Origin: Sphingomonas hankookensis | Lineage (GTDB): Bacteria > Pseudomonadota > Alphaproteobacteria > Sphingomonadales > Sphingomonadaceae | DNA: 38,260 nt | Reading direction: 5' to 3' | Assembly: GCF_001619955.1 (NCBI RefSeq) | Contig: NZ_LQQO01000017.1 | Coordinates: 1 to 38,260, forward strand | Translations under genes and position numbers: made by a program | The notes under the pieces: generated by a model | Database searches by the model: none | Told to the model about the DNA's origin: nothing | What the model saw: the letters and a program-made list of their open reading frames with translations, nothing else | In this document: piece by piece, positions 31,972 to 38,260 of the stretch | Layout of the letters: every line of letters starts with the position of its first letter | Position numbering within the stretch: position 1 is the stretch's first letter

Positions 31972-32119
31972 AGATCCTCCCCGCACCGCGGGGAGGGGGA
32001 CCGTCCGCGCAGCGGATGGTGGAGGGGTGCCGCCCCAGGCGCCACGTCAGCGTGCGCGCCATTGCCCCTCCACCAGCCTGACGGCTGGTCCCCCTCCCCA
32101 TAGATGATGGGGAGGAGCT
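31972..32119. repeat. Intergenic repeat, family B, second copy
   Basis: Arms AGATCCTCCCC (31973 on) and GGGGAGGAGCT (32109-32119) pair at 10 of 11. The 33-nt core at 31995-32027 matches 27082-27114 with one mismatch, and the right half contains CCCCTCCACCAGCCTGACGG and CTGGTCCCCCTCCCC. It lies 6 nt after the glmS stop. A further partial CCTCCCCGTACCGGGAACG follows to about 32142. Confidence 0.85.
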
Positions 32120-32236
32120 GTATCCTCCCCGTACCGGGAACGACCCTCCGCGTACCCAACCCGTATCATTTCATTGCTGACGGACCCGCGCGGCGCGCGC
32201 CCGGTTCACGCCCCCATGGCAACATGGGGACTCGCA

Positions 32237-33505
32237 ATGAACCTTCGCACGCTGGGCGCGACGACGCTCGCCCTGTTCTCGACCGCCGCCTTCGCGCAGG
32301 CGCCGCAGAAATCGATACCCGGCTACACCGAAACCGCGCCGCCCTATGCGACCGAATCGGTGGTCAACCATCCGGTCACCATCGGCTGGCCCGAAGGCCG
32401 CGCTCCCACCGCGCCGCGGGGCTGGGAGGTCGTGAAGTTCGCCGGCGGGCTCGACTATCCGCGCCAGGCGCTGCTGCTGCCCAATGGCGACATGCTGGTG
32501 TCCGAAGCGCGCACCCTGCCCAAGCTCGACGCCGATCCGGAGGTCGCGCGCGGACAGGCGCTGTCGAAGACCACCGGCTACAGCGCCAACCGCATCACGC
32601 TGCTGCGCGACGCGAACCGCGACGGGATCGCCGAACAGCGCTTCGTGCTGCGCGAGAATCTGAACCAGCCGTTCGGGATGCAGTACGCCAATGGCCGGCT
32701 GTATGTCGCCAATACCGATGCGGTGGTCAGCTTCCCCTATCAGCCGGGCCAGACCAGCATCACCGCAGCGCCGCGTACCCATGCGACCGTGCCCGCCGGT
32801 GGCTATAACAACCACTGGACCCGCAACCTGCTGCTCAGCCCCGACGGGCGTACGCTGTTCGTGTCGGTCGGGTCGGCGTCGAATGTCGGCGAATATGGTA
32901 TGGACGAGGAAAAGCGCCGCGCCGCGATCCTCGCCATCGACCTGACTACGGGACGCGAGCGGACCTATGCGTCGGGGCTGCGCAATCCGGTCGGCATGGA
33001 CTTCGTGCCGGGCACCAACACCCTGTGGACTGCGGTCAACGAGCGCGACGAGATCGGCGACGACATCGCCCCCGACTATCTGGTCGGGGTGCGCGAAGGC
33101 GGTTTCTACGGCTGGCCGTACAGCTATTTCGGCAAGCAGGACCCGCGCCACGCCAACGAGAAGCGCGAACTGCTCGCCACCACGCTGCTGCCCGACGTCG
33201 CGGTCGGCGCGCATGCGGCGGCGCTCGGCATCGCCTTTGCCAAGCAGGGCGCGCCGACCGCGTTCGTCGCGCGGCACGGATCGTGGAACCGGTCGAGCTT
33301 CAGCGGCTATGACGTGCTCGCCGTGCCCTTTGCCGAGGGTCGCCCGACCGGCGATCCGCAGCCGTTCCTGACCGGATTCGTGGCGGATGCGAAGAAGGGC
33401 ACCGTCTATGGCCGCCCGGTCAGCATCCAGACGCGGGCCGACGGCGCGATCTTCGTGGTCGACGATGCCGGCGATACGGTGTGGCTGGTGCGGCGGCGGG
33501 GGTGA
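32237..33505 (+). CDS. Secreted PQQ-dependent sugar dehydrogenase (sorbosone dehydrogenase-like)
   Basis: A 422-residue periplasmic protein. The signal peptide is cleaved after AFA (residue 20). The rest is a six-bladed beta-propeller of the glucose/sorbosone dehydrogenase family: FAGGLDYPRQALLLPNGDML, NHWTRNLLLSPDGRTLFVSVGS, GLRNPVGMDFVPGTNTLW, GWPYSYFG and RHGSWNRSSFSGYDV. The His-rich PQQ-binding environment suggests periplasmic aldose or aldehyde oxidation. ATG 32237 is the start that gives a normal signal; upstream in-frame starts overlap repeats. No PQQ synthesis genes are in the window. Confidence 0.87.
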   Translation: MNLRTLGATTLALFSTAAFAQAPQKSIPGYTETAPPYATESVVNHPVTIGWPEGRAPTAPRGWEVVKFAGGLDYPRQALLLPNGDMLVSEARTLPKLDADPEVARGQALSKTTGYSANRITLLRDANRDGIAEQRFVLRENLNQPFGMQYANGRLYVANTDAVVSFPYQPGQTSITAAPRTHATVPAGGYNNHWTRNLLLSPDGRTLFVSVGSASNVGEYGMDEEKRRAAILAIDLTTGRERTYASGLRNPVGMDFVPGTNTLWTAVNERDEIGDDIAPDYLVGVREGGFYGWPYSYFGKQDPRHANEKRELLATTLLPDVAVGAHAAALGIAFAKQGAPTAFVARHGSWNRSSFSGYDVLAVPFAEGRPTGDPQPFLTGFVADAKKGTVYGRPVSIQTRADGAIFVVDDAGDTVWLVRRRG

Positions 33506-33513
33506 CCCCGCCC

Positions 33514-33540
33514 GTCACCCCGGATCAAGTCCGGGGTGAC
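33514..33540. repeat. Short palindrome between convergent genes (family A-like)
   Basis: GTCACCCCGGA-TCAAG-TCCGGGGTGAC, 11-bp perfect arms, midway between the convergent sugar dehydrogenase (stop 33505) and EEP gene (stop 33568). It may act as a two-way terminator, although neither side has a strong T tract. The same type recurs at 38226-38246. Confidence 0.8.
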
Positions 33541-33567
33541 AATTTGGGCAGGGCACATGTCCGCCGC

Positions 33568-34380
33568 TCAGTGCAGATCCACCACCACCGGGAAATGGTC
33601 GGACGGGTAGCGCGGGCCGCGATGGTCGGTCGCTACCCGCGCCGATACCGGCCGCAACCCGCGCACGAACACATAATCGATCCGCCGGTCCGGCGTGCCG
33701 GTGAAGTCGTGGAACGTCAGCACCGGCCCGGACCGCTTCGGCGCCTGCTGCCACGCATCGGTCAGCGCGCCGGTGAACACCCGATAGGCCGCGCTGTCGG
33801 GCTGCGCGTTCAGGTCGCCGGTCACCACCACCGGCAACCGCCCGGCGATGCCCCGCATCCGGCCGAGCAGCACCTCTGCCGCCCTCGTCCGCGCCACCGC
33901 ATCGACGTCGCGATGCGGGAAATGGGTGTCGAACAGCACAAAGCGTTGGCCGTCCGCCCGCCGGAACTCGCCCCAACTGACCATGCGCGGCAGATCGATG
34001 CCCCAGCTCGCACTCCCCACCCGGTCGGGGGTCGCGGACAGCCAGAAATCGCCGTGCCGCACCAGCCGCAGCCGGTCGGTGCGATAGAGGATGCCCATAT
34101 GCTCGTCGGCATGGCCCCCATGCCGGTCGCGCCCGAACCAGCGCCAGTGCGGCAGGGCAGCGACGATCGCGTCGCCCTGTCGCCGGTACAATTCCTGCGT
34201 GCCGATCACGTCCGGATCTGCGCTACGGATCGTGTCGATCAGGATCGGTGCGCGCGCCTCCCACCGGTTCGCGCCGTCGTCCGGGTTGGGATAGCGCACG
34301 TTGAAGCTCATCACGCGCAGGTCGCGCGCATCGGCAGGCAGGACGACGATCGCCAGCGCCAGCGCCAGCCAGCGGATCAT
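33568..34380 (-). CDS. Exported endonuclease/exonuclease/phosphatase-family hydrolase
   Basis: A 270-residue EEP-superfamily enzyme. A short hydrophobic signal (IRWLALALAIVVLPADA) precedes the fold: RVMSFNVRYPNPDDG, DVIGTQELYRRQ (catalytic Glu), DTHFPHRD, VVVTGDLNAQPDS (catalytic Asp and Asn) and YPSDHFPVVVDL (catalytic His). The family hydrolyses phosphodiesters or phosphomonoesters of nucleic acids, lipids or sugars; the substrate here is not determinable. ATG 34380 overlaps the upstream deoR-type stop (ATGA), so it is co-regulated with that regulator. Confidence 0.87.
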   Translation of the reverse strand: MIRWLALALAIVVLPADARDLRVMSFNVRYPNPDDGANRWEARAPILIDTIRSADPDVIGTQELYRRQGDAIVAALPHWRWFGRDRHGGHADEHMGILYRTDRLRLVRHGDFWLSATPDRVGSASWGIDLPRMVSWGEFRRADGQRFVLFDTHFPHRDVDAVARTRAAEVLLGRMRGIAGRLPVVVTGDLNAQPDSAAYRVFTGALTDAWQQAPKRSGPVLTFHDFTGTPDRRIDYVFVRGLRPVSARVATDHRGPRYPSDHFPVVVDLH

Positions 34381-35132
34381 GCGACGATCCATTCGACGCC
34401 GGCACTCACCCCGGCATAGGCGTCGTCCATCTCCCGATCGGAGACGATTCGGTCGACCTCCGCGAACGACGCCACCGCGACCACGCTCGCCCGGTCGAAT
34501 TTCGATGCGTCGACCGCCATCGTCACCCGCCGCGACTGGGCAATCATCTGGCGGCACACTTCGCCCTCGCCGATGTGATAATCGGTGAAGCCGGCCGCGA
34601 CATCGACCGATTCGGTCGACACGATCGCCATGGCCGGCCGGAACTGTGCCAGATAGGCCCGTGCAGTAGCGTCGAAAAATGCGCGATAGCGTTCGTCCAG
34701 CTCGCCCCCGGCGAGATACAGCCGGTTGCCATAGCGCCCGCCCAATTCCGCCGCGACGCCCAGCGCGTTGGTGACGATGGTCAGGTCGCGCTTCCCCTTC
34801 AAAGCCTGCGCGACATGGAAGGCGGTCGAACTGGCATCGAGATAGAGCGAGTCGCCATCGGCCACCGTCTGTGCGACGGCGGCGGCGATGCGCTGCTTCG
34901 CGCCGGCATTGCGATGCAGCCGCGCCTCGAACGGCCCTTCCTCGACCGATTTCGCCAGCCGCGCGCCGCCATGGATGCGCTCGACCAGCCCGTCCGCCTC
35001 CAGCAGCCGCAGCTCGCGGCGCACCGTCTCGTCCGACACGGTCAGCGTATCGGCCAGCATGTGAATGCCCAGTGGCTCCCCCTGCGCGAGCAGGTCGAGG
35101 ATCTCCTGGCGGCGGTCGCGGCGCTTCATCAT
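34377..35132 (-). CDS. DeoR-family transcriptional regulator
   Basis: A 251-residue repressor-type regulator. The N-terminal HTH_DeoR (about 3-58) reads RRQEILDLLAQGEPLGIHMLADTLTVSDETVRREL (given as the family motif, residues 6-40) then ADGLVERIHGGARL. The C-terminal DeoRC domain has LDASSTAFHVA and TNALGVAAEL, the sugar-phosphate-binding part. I start at ATG 35132 since the family begins close to KRRDRRQEIL; an in-frame ATG at 35177 would add 15 unrelated residues. Likely effector: a phosphorylated sugar or polyol. Divergent from the TonB receptor. Confidence 0.88.
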   Translation of the reverse strand: MMKRRDRRQEILDLLAQGEPLGIHMLADTLTVSDETVRRELRLLEADGLVERIHGGARLAKSVEEGPFEARLHRNAGAKQRIAAAVAQTVADGDSLYLDASSTAFHVAQALKGKRDLTIVTNALGVAAELGGRYGNRLYLAGGELDERYRAFFDATARAYLAQFRPAMAIVSTESVDVAAGFTDYHIGEGEVCRQMIAQSRRVTMAVDASKFDRASVVAVASFAEVDRIVSDREMDDAYAGVSAGVEWIVA

Positions 35133-35177
35133 GGGCGCACACCATATCGCCGACAGGTCGCGAGACAAGCGATCCAT

Positions 35178-35346
35178 GCGGATATCAACAGGATTCCATC
35201 AAATTTTGTGAACTGGATCGCTCATATTGGCGGATTCATGGATATGAACGGCAAGTGTCATAAAATATACACAGCAGCCGCCTAGGGGCGCGGGCCAACG
35301 GGGAACAACCCCGCATCATCCAGAACACGTCCCAGGGGGAATATCC
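35178..35346. promoter_or_regulatory. Divergent promoter region of the DeoR regulator and TonB receptor
   Basis: An AT-rich stretch (35178-35275) in a GC-rich setting. It holds an inverted repeat TTCAT-GGAT-ATGAA (35235-35248), a possible DeoR-type operator, and AGTGTCATAAAATATACAC (35254-35272), whose GTGTCATAAA decamer also begins the Pho box of pstS. The mRNA leader contains GGGGAACAACCCC, and GGGGG lies 8-12 nt before the receptor ATG. I cannot place a convincing -35/-10 pair. Confidence 0.4.
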
Positions 35347-38157
35347 ATGTCGTCGATCCCGACGCTGCCGGCACGCCGGCGGCGCGCCCATGCGCTCGTC
35401 CTGTCCAGCGGCATCGCCGCGCTGACGCTGGGCGCGCTGCTGCCCGCCGCCGCCCTTGCGCAGGACGCGACCGCGCTGCCCGCGACGGAAGAACCGCAGC
35501 AGACCGCCAGCGAATCGCTGACCGACGACATCGTCGTCAACGGCCGTCGGCAGCGCACCGCGCTGAACGAGGAACAGCAGGCGATCGCCACGATCGACAT
35601 CGTTACTACCGGCGACGTGGCGATCCATTCGCAGACCAGCATCGCCGACCTCGCCAAGATGCTGCCCGGCGTTTCGGTCAGCCGCGACCAGGGCCGCAAC
35701 CAGAGCGCGACCGGCGAAGCGCAGTTCGTGACGATCCGCGGTTTCGACACCAGCTACAACGCCTATACCCTCGACGGCCTGCGCCTGCCGCAGACCTCGG
35801 GCAACAACCGCGCGATCTCGCTCAACCTCTTCTCACCCTTCGCGATCGGCGGCATCGTCACCGACAAGACGCCGGGCGCCGCCAAGGATGCCGACAGCAT
35901 CGCCGGCATCGTCGACCTGCGCACTCCGACCGCGTTCGACTTCAACCAGAGCTTCACCCGCGCCCGCGTGCTGGGGCAGGTCGCCGGCCTCGCGCTCGAC
36001 CGCGAACAGGAAGCGTTCGGCGGGGCGATCGGCCTCGACGCCGCGCGCCGCTTCGGCAGCGACCACCAGTTCGGCGGGTACCTCGCGGGCTATTATGAAG
36101 AGCGCGGCAACGCGGCCGAATCGACCGCGGTGCAGAGCGATTACCAGACGACGCAGTTCGACGTCGGCACCGCGCGCGACAATCCCAACGCGCTGTCGGG
36201 CAACGGCGTGCAGTGGAATTTCTACAACAACAAGATCAAGCGGTACGGCGCGACCGGCGCGTTCGATTTCCGCAGCGACGCGATCGACCTGTTCGCCCGC
36301 GTAAACTACGCCACATATCTCAACACCAACACGATGAACCAGACGGGTCTGCGCAACGAGACGACCAGCGGCCAGTCGAGCGGCAATCCGCTGCGCACGC
36401 GCCGCGACGGCAGCACCACCCGCGCCTATAACGCGGCGGGCGTCTACACCCCGCAGGGCGTGAACCCGGCCAGCTATTTCCGTACCGAGGATATCGAACA
36501 GGAACTGTTCTCGGCCCAGCTGGGCGCGAAGGCGCATTGGAATGGCTTCACCGCCGCGCTGGAAGGCGCCTATGCCGATGGCCGCTTCGACCAGCCGACC
36601 CGGATCGAGGCGGCGTTCCGCGGCATCGCCTATAACGGCACTGCGACCAACACCGGTGCCGCGACCGAAGGCGTCGTCGTCGACCTGTCCAACCCGAAAT
36701 CGCCGCGCCCGGTGCTGTCGGCCGGGGCGACCGCCTTCGTCTCCTCGCTCGACCGTCCGACCCAGCTCTATGTCCAGCGCGGCTATGACTATCTCAGCGA
36801 AACCAAGAAGACGCTGAAGGGCAGCATCGGCTGGACCAACGACGACTTCCTGTCGGTCGAGGTCGGCGGACTGTATGAGGACGCGGACCGCGACGGCCGC
36901 AGCCTTGCCCCCGACAATACCCGCTATCGCTTCCTCACGCCGCTGCAGAACGGCACGGTGCAGGGGCCGTCGATCAACCAGTATCTGGGCTATGTCCTGA
37001 AGGACTTCCTCGATTATTATCCGGCACGCCCGCTCAAGGTGCTGTCGCGGGCGCAGCTCGATGCGCAGGTGCGCGGGTTCGTCGATCCGATGGTCATCGC
37101 GCAGGCGACGATCAACCAGGGGCTGCTCGACGGCAGCGAACGGCGCAAGGCGCTGTACGGCACCGCCACGCTGACCTTCGGCAATCTCGAAGTGATGCCG
37201 GGCATCCGGTACGAGGATAACAGCTTCACCGCGCGCTATTATCTGAGCGACAGCGACGGCGCGCGCTTCGTCAATGCCGGTCGCGATTACGACCATGTCG
37301 ACCCGAGCGTGCTGGCGGCGTGGAAGCCGAACGGCAACCTGACCGTCCGCGCCTCGGCCCGTTCGAGCTATGCCCGCCCGGCGTTCGACCTGCTGGCCGG
37401 CCCGACCCGGATCACCCGCGACGCGGCACGGGGCAACGCGATCACCGCGATCAGCCAGCCCAACCCGGACCTGAAGCCGGTGCAGGCATGGAGCTATGAC
37501 GCGGGCGTCGATGTCCAGATGGGCGTCGGCCGCTACGTCCAGCTTGCCGCCTATTACAAAGACCTGTCGAACTTCGTCGTCACCACCGCGACCCGGACCG
37601 CGGGCGAGACGATCGACGGCATCACCTATACCCGCCCGATCAACGGCGGCGGCGGCACGGCGAAGGGCGTCGAGGCATCGGGCCGCTTCACCGTCGGCGA
37701 CATGGTCGACAGCGCGTTCCTCGGCAATTTCGGCGTGGGCGGCAACATCACCTACCAGAAGACCGAGGCGAACTACGTCATCCCGCTGAACGGCGTGCGC
37801 ACCACCCGCACCAGCACGCTGCCGCAGGCACCGGACCTGATCTATAATGCGGAGGTCTTCTATGCCGGCGGCGGGTTCCGCACGAACCTGTGGTACAACT
37901 ATACCGGCAAGTTCCTGGCGGCGGTGCAGGACAGCCAGCCGGACATCTATGTCCAGCCGGTCGGCGAGCTGAACTTCGGTGCCGCGTACGAAGTCACCGA
38001 CAATCTCGAAATCGGCGTGTCGGCGCGCAACCTGCTCGACCAGCACACCTATTGGGCGACCGTGGGGAAGACGGAGAAATATATCTCCAACGACCGCAAC
38101 GGCGGCTATCTGAAGACCGGCCGGGTGTTCCAGTTCAGCCTGACGATGAAGATGTGA
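35347..38157 (+). CDS. TonB-dependent outer-membrane receptor (TonB-Xanth-Caul type)
   Basis: A 936-residue outer-membrane importer. The signal peptide is cleaved after ALA (residue 38). A TonB-box-like segment SLTDDIVVNGRR (about 57-68) precedes the plug (about 75-205), with SIADLAKMLPGVSVSRDQGRN and FVTIRGFDTSYNAYTLDG. The beta-barrel follows to the C-terminus and includes LKPVQAWSYDAGVDVQMG and the late FGAAYEVTDNLEIGVSARNLLD. Plug wording fits the TonB-Xanth-Caul subfamily that imports carbohydrates or other organics. The substrate is unknown. The adjacent DeoR regulator is the likely controller. Confidence 0.93.
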   Translation: MSSIPTLPARRRRAHALVLSSGIAALTLGALLPAAALAQDATALPATEEPQQTASESLTDDIVVNGRRQRTALNEEQQAIATIDIVTTGDVAIHSQTSIADLAKMLPGVSVSRDQGRNQSATGEAQFVTIRGFDTSYNAYTLDGLRLPQTSGNNRAISLNLFSPFAIGGIVTDKTPGAAKDADSIAGIVDLRTPTAFDFNQSFTRARVLGQVAGLALDREQEAFGGAIGLDAARRFGSDHQFGGYLAGYYEERGNAAESTAVQSDYQTTQFDVGTARDNPNALSGNGVQWNFYNNKIKRYGATGAFDFRSDAIDLFARVNYATYLNTNTMNQTGLRNETTSGQSSGNPLRTRRDGSTTRAYNAAGVYTPQGVNPASYFRTEDIEQELFSAQLGAKAHWNGFTAALEGAYADGRFDQPTRIEAAFRGIAYNGTATNTGAATEGVVVDLSNPKSPRPVLSAGATAFVSSLDRPTQLYVQRGYDYLSETKKTLKGSIGWTNDDFLSVEVGGLYEDADRDGRSLAPDNTRYRFLTPLQNGTVQGPSINQYLGYVLKDFLDYYPARPLKVLSRAQLDAQVRGFVDPMVIAQATINQGLLDGSERRKALYGTATLTFGNLEVMPGIRYEDNSFTARYYLSDSDGARFVNAGRDYDHVDPSVLAAWKPNGNLTVRASARSSYARPAFDLLAGPTRITRDAARGNAITAISQPNPDLKPVQAWSYDAGVDVQMGVGRYVQLAAYYKDLSNFVVTTATRTAGETIDGITYTRPINGGGGTAKGVEASGRFTVGDMVDSAFLGNFGVGGNITYQKTEANYVIPLNGVRTTRTSTLPQAPDLIYNAEVFYAGGGFRTNLWYNYTGKFLAAVQDSQPDIYVQPVGELNFGAAYEVTDNLEIGVSARNLLDQHTYWATVGKTEKYISNDRNGGYLKTGRVFQFSLTMKM

Positions 38158-38163
38158 GGGGGT

Positions 38164-38186
38164 GGGCGGCGTCAGCGTCGCCGCCC
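38164..38186 (+). terminator. GC hairpin after the TonB receptor gene
   Basis: GGGCGGCG-TCAGCGT-CGCCGCCC begins 7 nt after the receptor stop. There is no T tract, so it is at best a weak or Rho-assisted terminator; transcription may continue past the window edge. Confidence 0.4.
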
Positions 38187-38225
38187 GCGTCCGTATGCCG
38201 CGTCGTGACGCCTACCCCTGACGTC

Positions 38226-38246
38226 ACCCCGGGCTTGACCCGGGGT
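38226..38246. repeat. Short palindrome at the right edge (family A-like)
   Basis: ACCCCGGG-CTTGA-CCCGGGGT, 8-bp perfect arms, preceded by CGTC and followed by CCCGCTTCTTCTTC at the window end. Same type as 33514-33540. Confidence 0.8.
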
Positions 38247-38260
38247 CCCGCTTCTTCTTC

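Noticed and set aside
28016..32101. A 1361-codon open frame on the minus strand spanning gph and antisense to glmU and glmS
   Set aside because: Only the last about 224 residues (gph) have family features. The rest is Arg/Gly/Asp/Gln-rich with no domain and lies exactly opposite glmU and glmS, as expected in high-GC DNA where stop codons are rare in the antisense frame.
35254..35272. A full Pho box upstream of the TonB receptor
   Set aside because: Only the first half-site (GTGTCAT) fits; the second, TATACAC, agrees at only three of seven positions and no third repeat exists at the 11-bp period.
35833..38046. A 737-codon antisense frame under the TonB receptor
   Set aside because: Composition is typical of an antisense shadow, no motifs are seen, and the plus-strand receptor is complete.

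Overview
The window looks like a chromosomal segment of a sphingomonad (Alphaproteobacteria, Sphingomonadales; Sphingomonas or a close relative). Evidence: high GC throughout; an aroA-cmk pair divergent from a FYDLN-acid (TIGR02300) gene; a complete phoR-pstSCAB-phoU-phoB operon whose PstA and PstC are enlarged as in alphaproteobacteria; a DUF2794 gene; a large TonB-dependent receptor; and several intergenic palindrome families of the kind scattered through sphingomonad genomes. I see no prophage, insertion sequence, integrase, CRISPR array or rRNA. Nearly all coding space is core or housekeeping.

Layout. 1-2.9 kb: cmk and aroA (minus), the FYDLN protein (plus), tRNA-Ala(GGC) and its terminator. 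3.0-4.0 kb: a Crp/Fnr regulator behind a strong palindrome, and a probable 51-residue membrane protein. 4.1-6.8 kb: an LplT-like MFS transporter (minus), divergent from pgsA-moaD-moaE. 7.1-10.1 kb: an oxidative-stress block with a secreted fasciclin protein, oxyR, ahpC and ahpD; a four-half-site OxyR operator lies between oxyR and ahpC. 10.3-14.4 kb: a TauE/SafE permease divergent from cysE and a DUF2794 gene, then a DUF2157 membrane protein, a VOC protein and a Pro/Ala-rich secreted protein. 14.5-21.7 kb: the Pho operon on the minus strand, with Pho-box repeats overlapping the end of phoR, which implies an internal promoter for pstS.

21.8-24.3 kb (plus): a compact cassette of a Tat-signal small protein, a PqqD-like (RRE fold) protein, an HprK-related kinase and an NTP_transf_5-type nucleotidyltransferase, the last three joined by 4-nt stop/start overlaps. 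It faces wecB-wecC (UDP-ManNAc/UDP-ManNAcA synthesis). This 'HPr-rel-A' type cassette is named in family databases but has no function I know of. It is the best candidate in the window for an uncharacterised system, because RRE + HprK-like kinase + nucleotidyltransferase is also the tailoring set of some lasso-peptide clusters, yet no macrocyclase or peptidase is present here.

27.2-32 kb: an SDR and a phosphoglycolate phosphatase (minus) divergent from glmU-glmS. glmU/glmS make UDP-GlcNAc, the substrate of WecB, so three neighbouring blocks bear on amino-sugar polymer precursors. 32.2-38.2 kb: a secreted PQQ-type sugar dehydrogenase, a DeoR-family regulator with an exported EEP-family hydrolase (minus), and a divergent TonB-dependent receptor, which together suggest a nutrient-uptake locus continuing past the right edge. 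Intergenic gaps carry at least four repeat families, listed separately.
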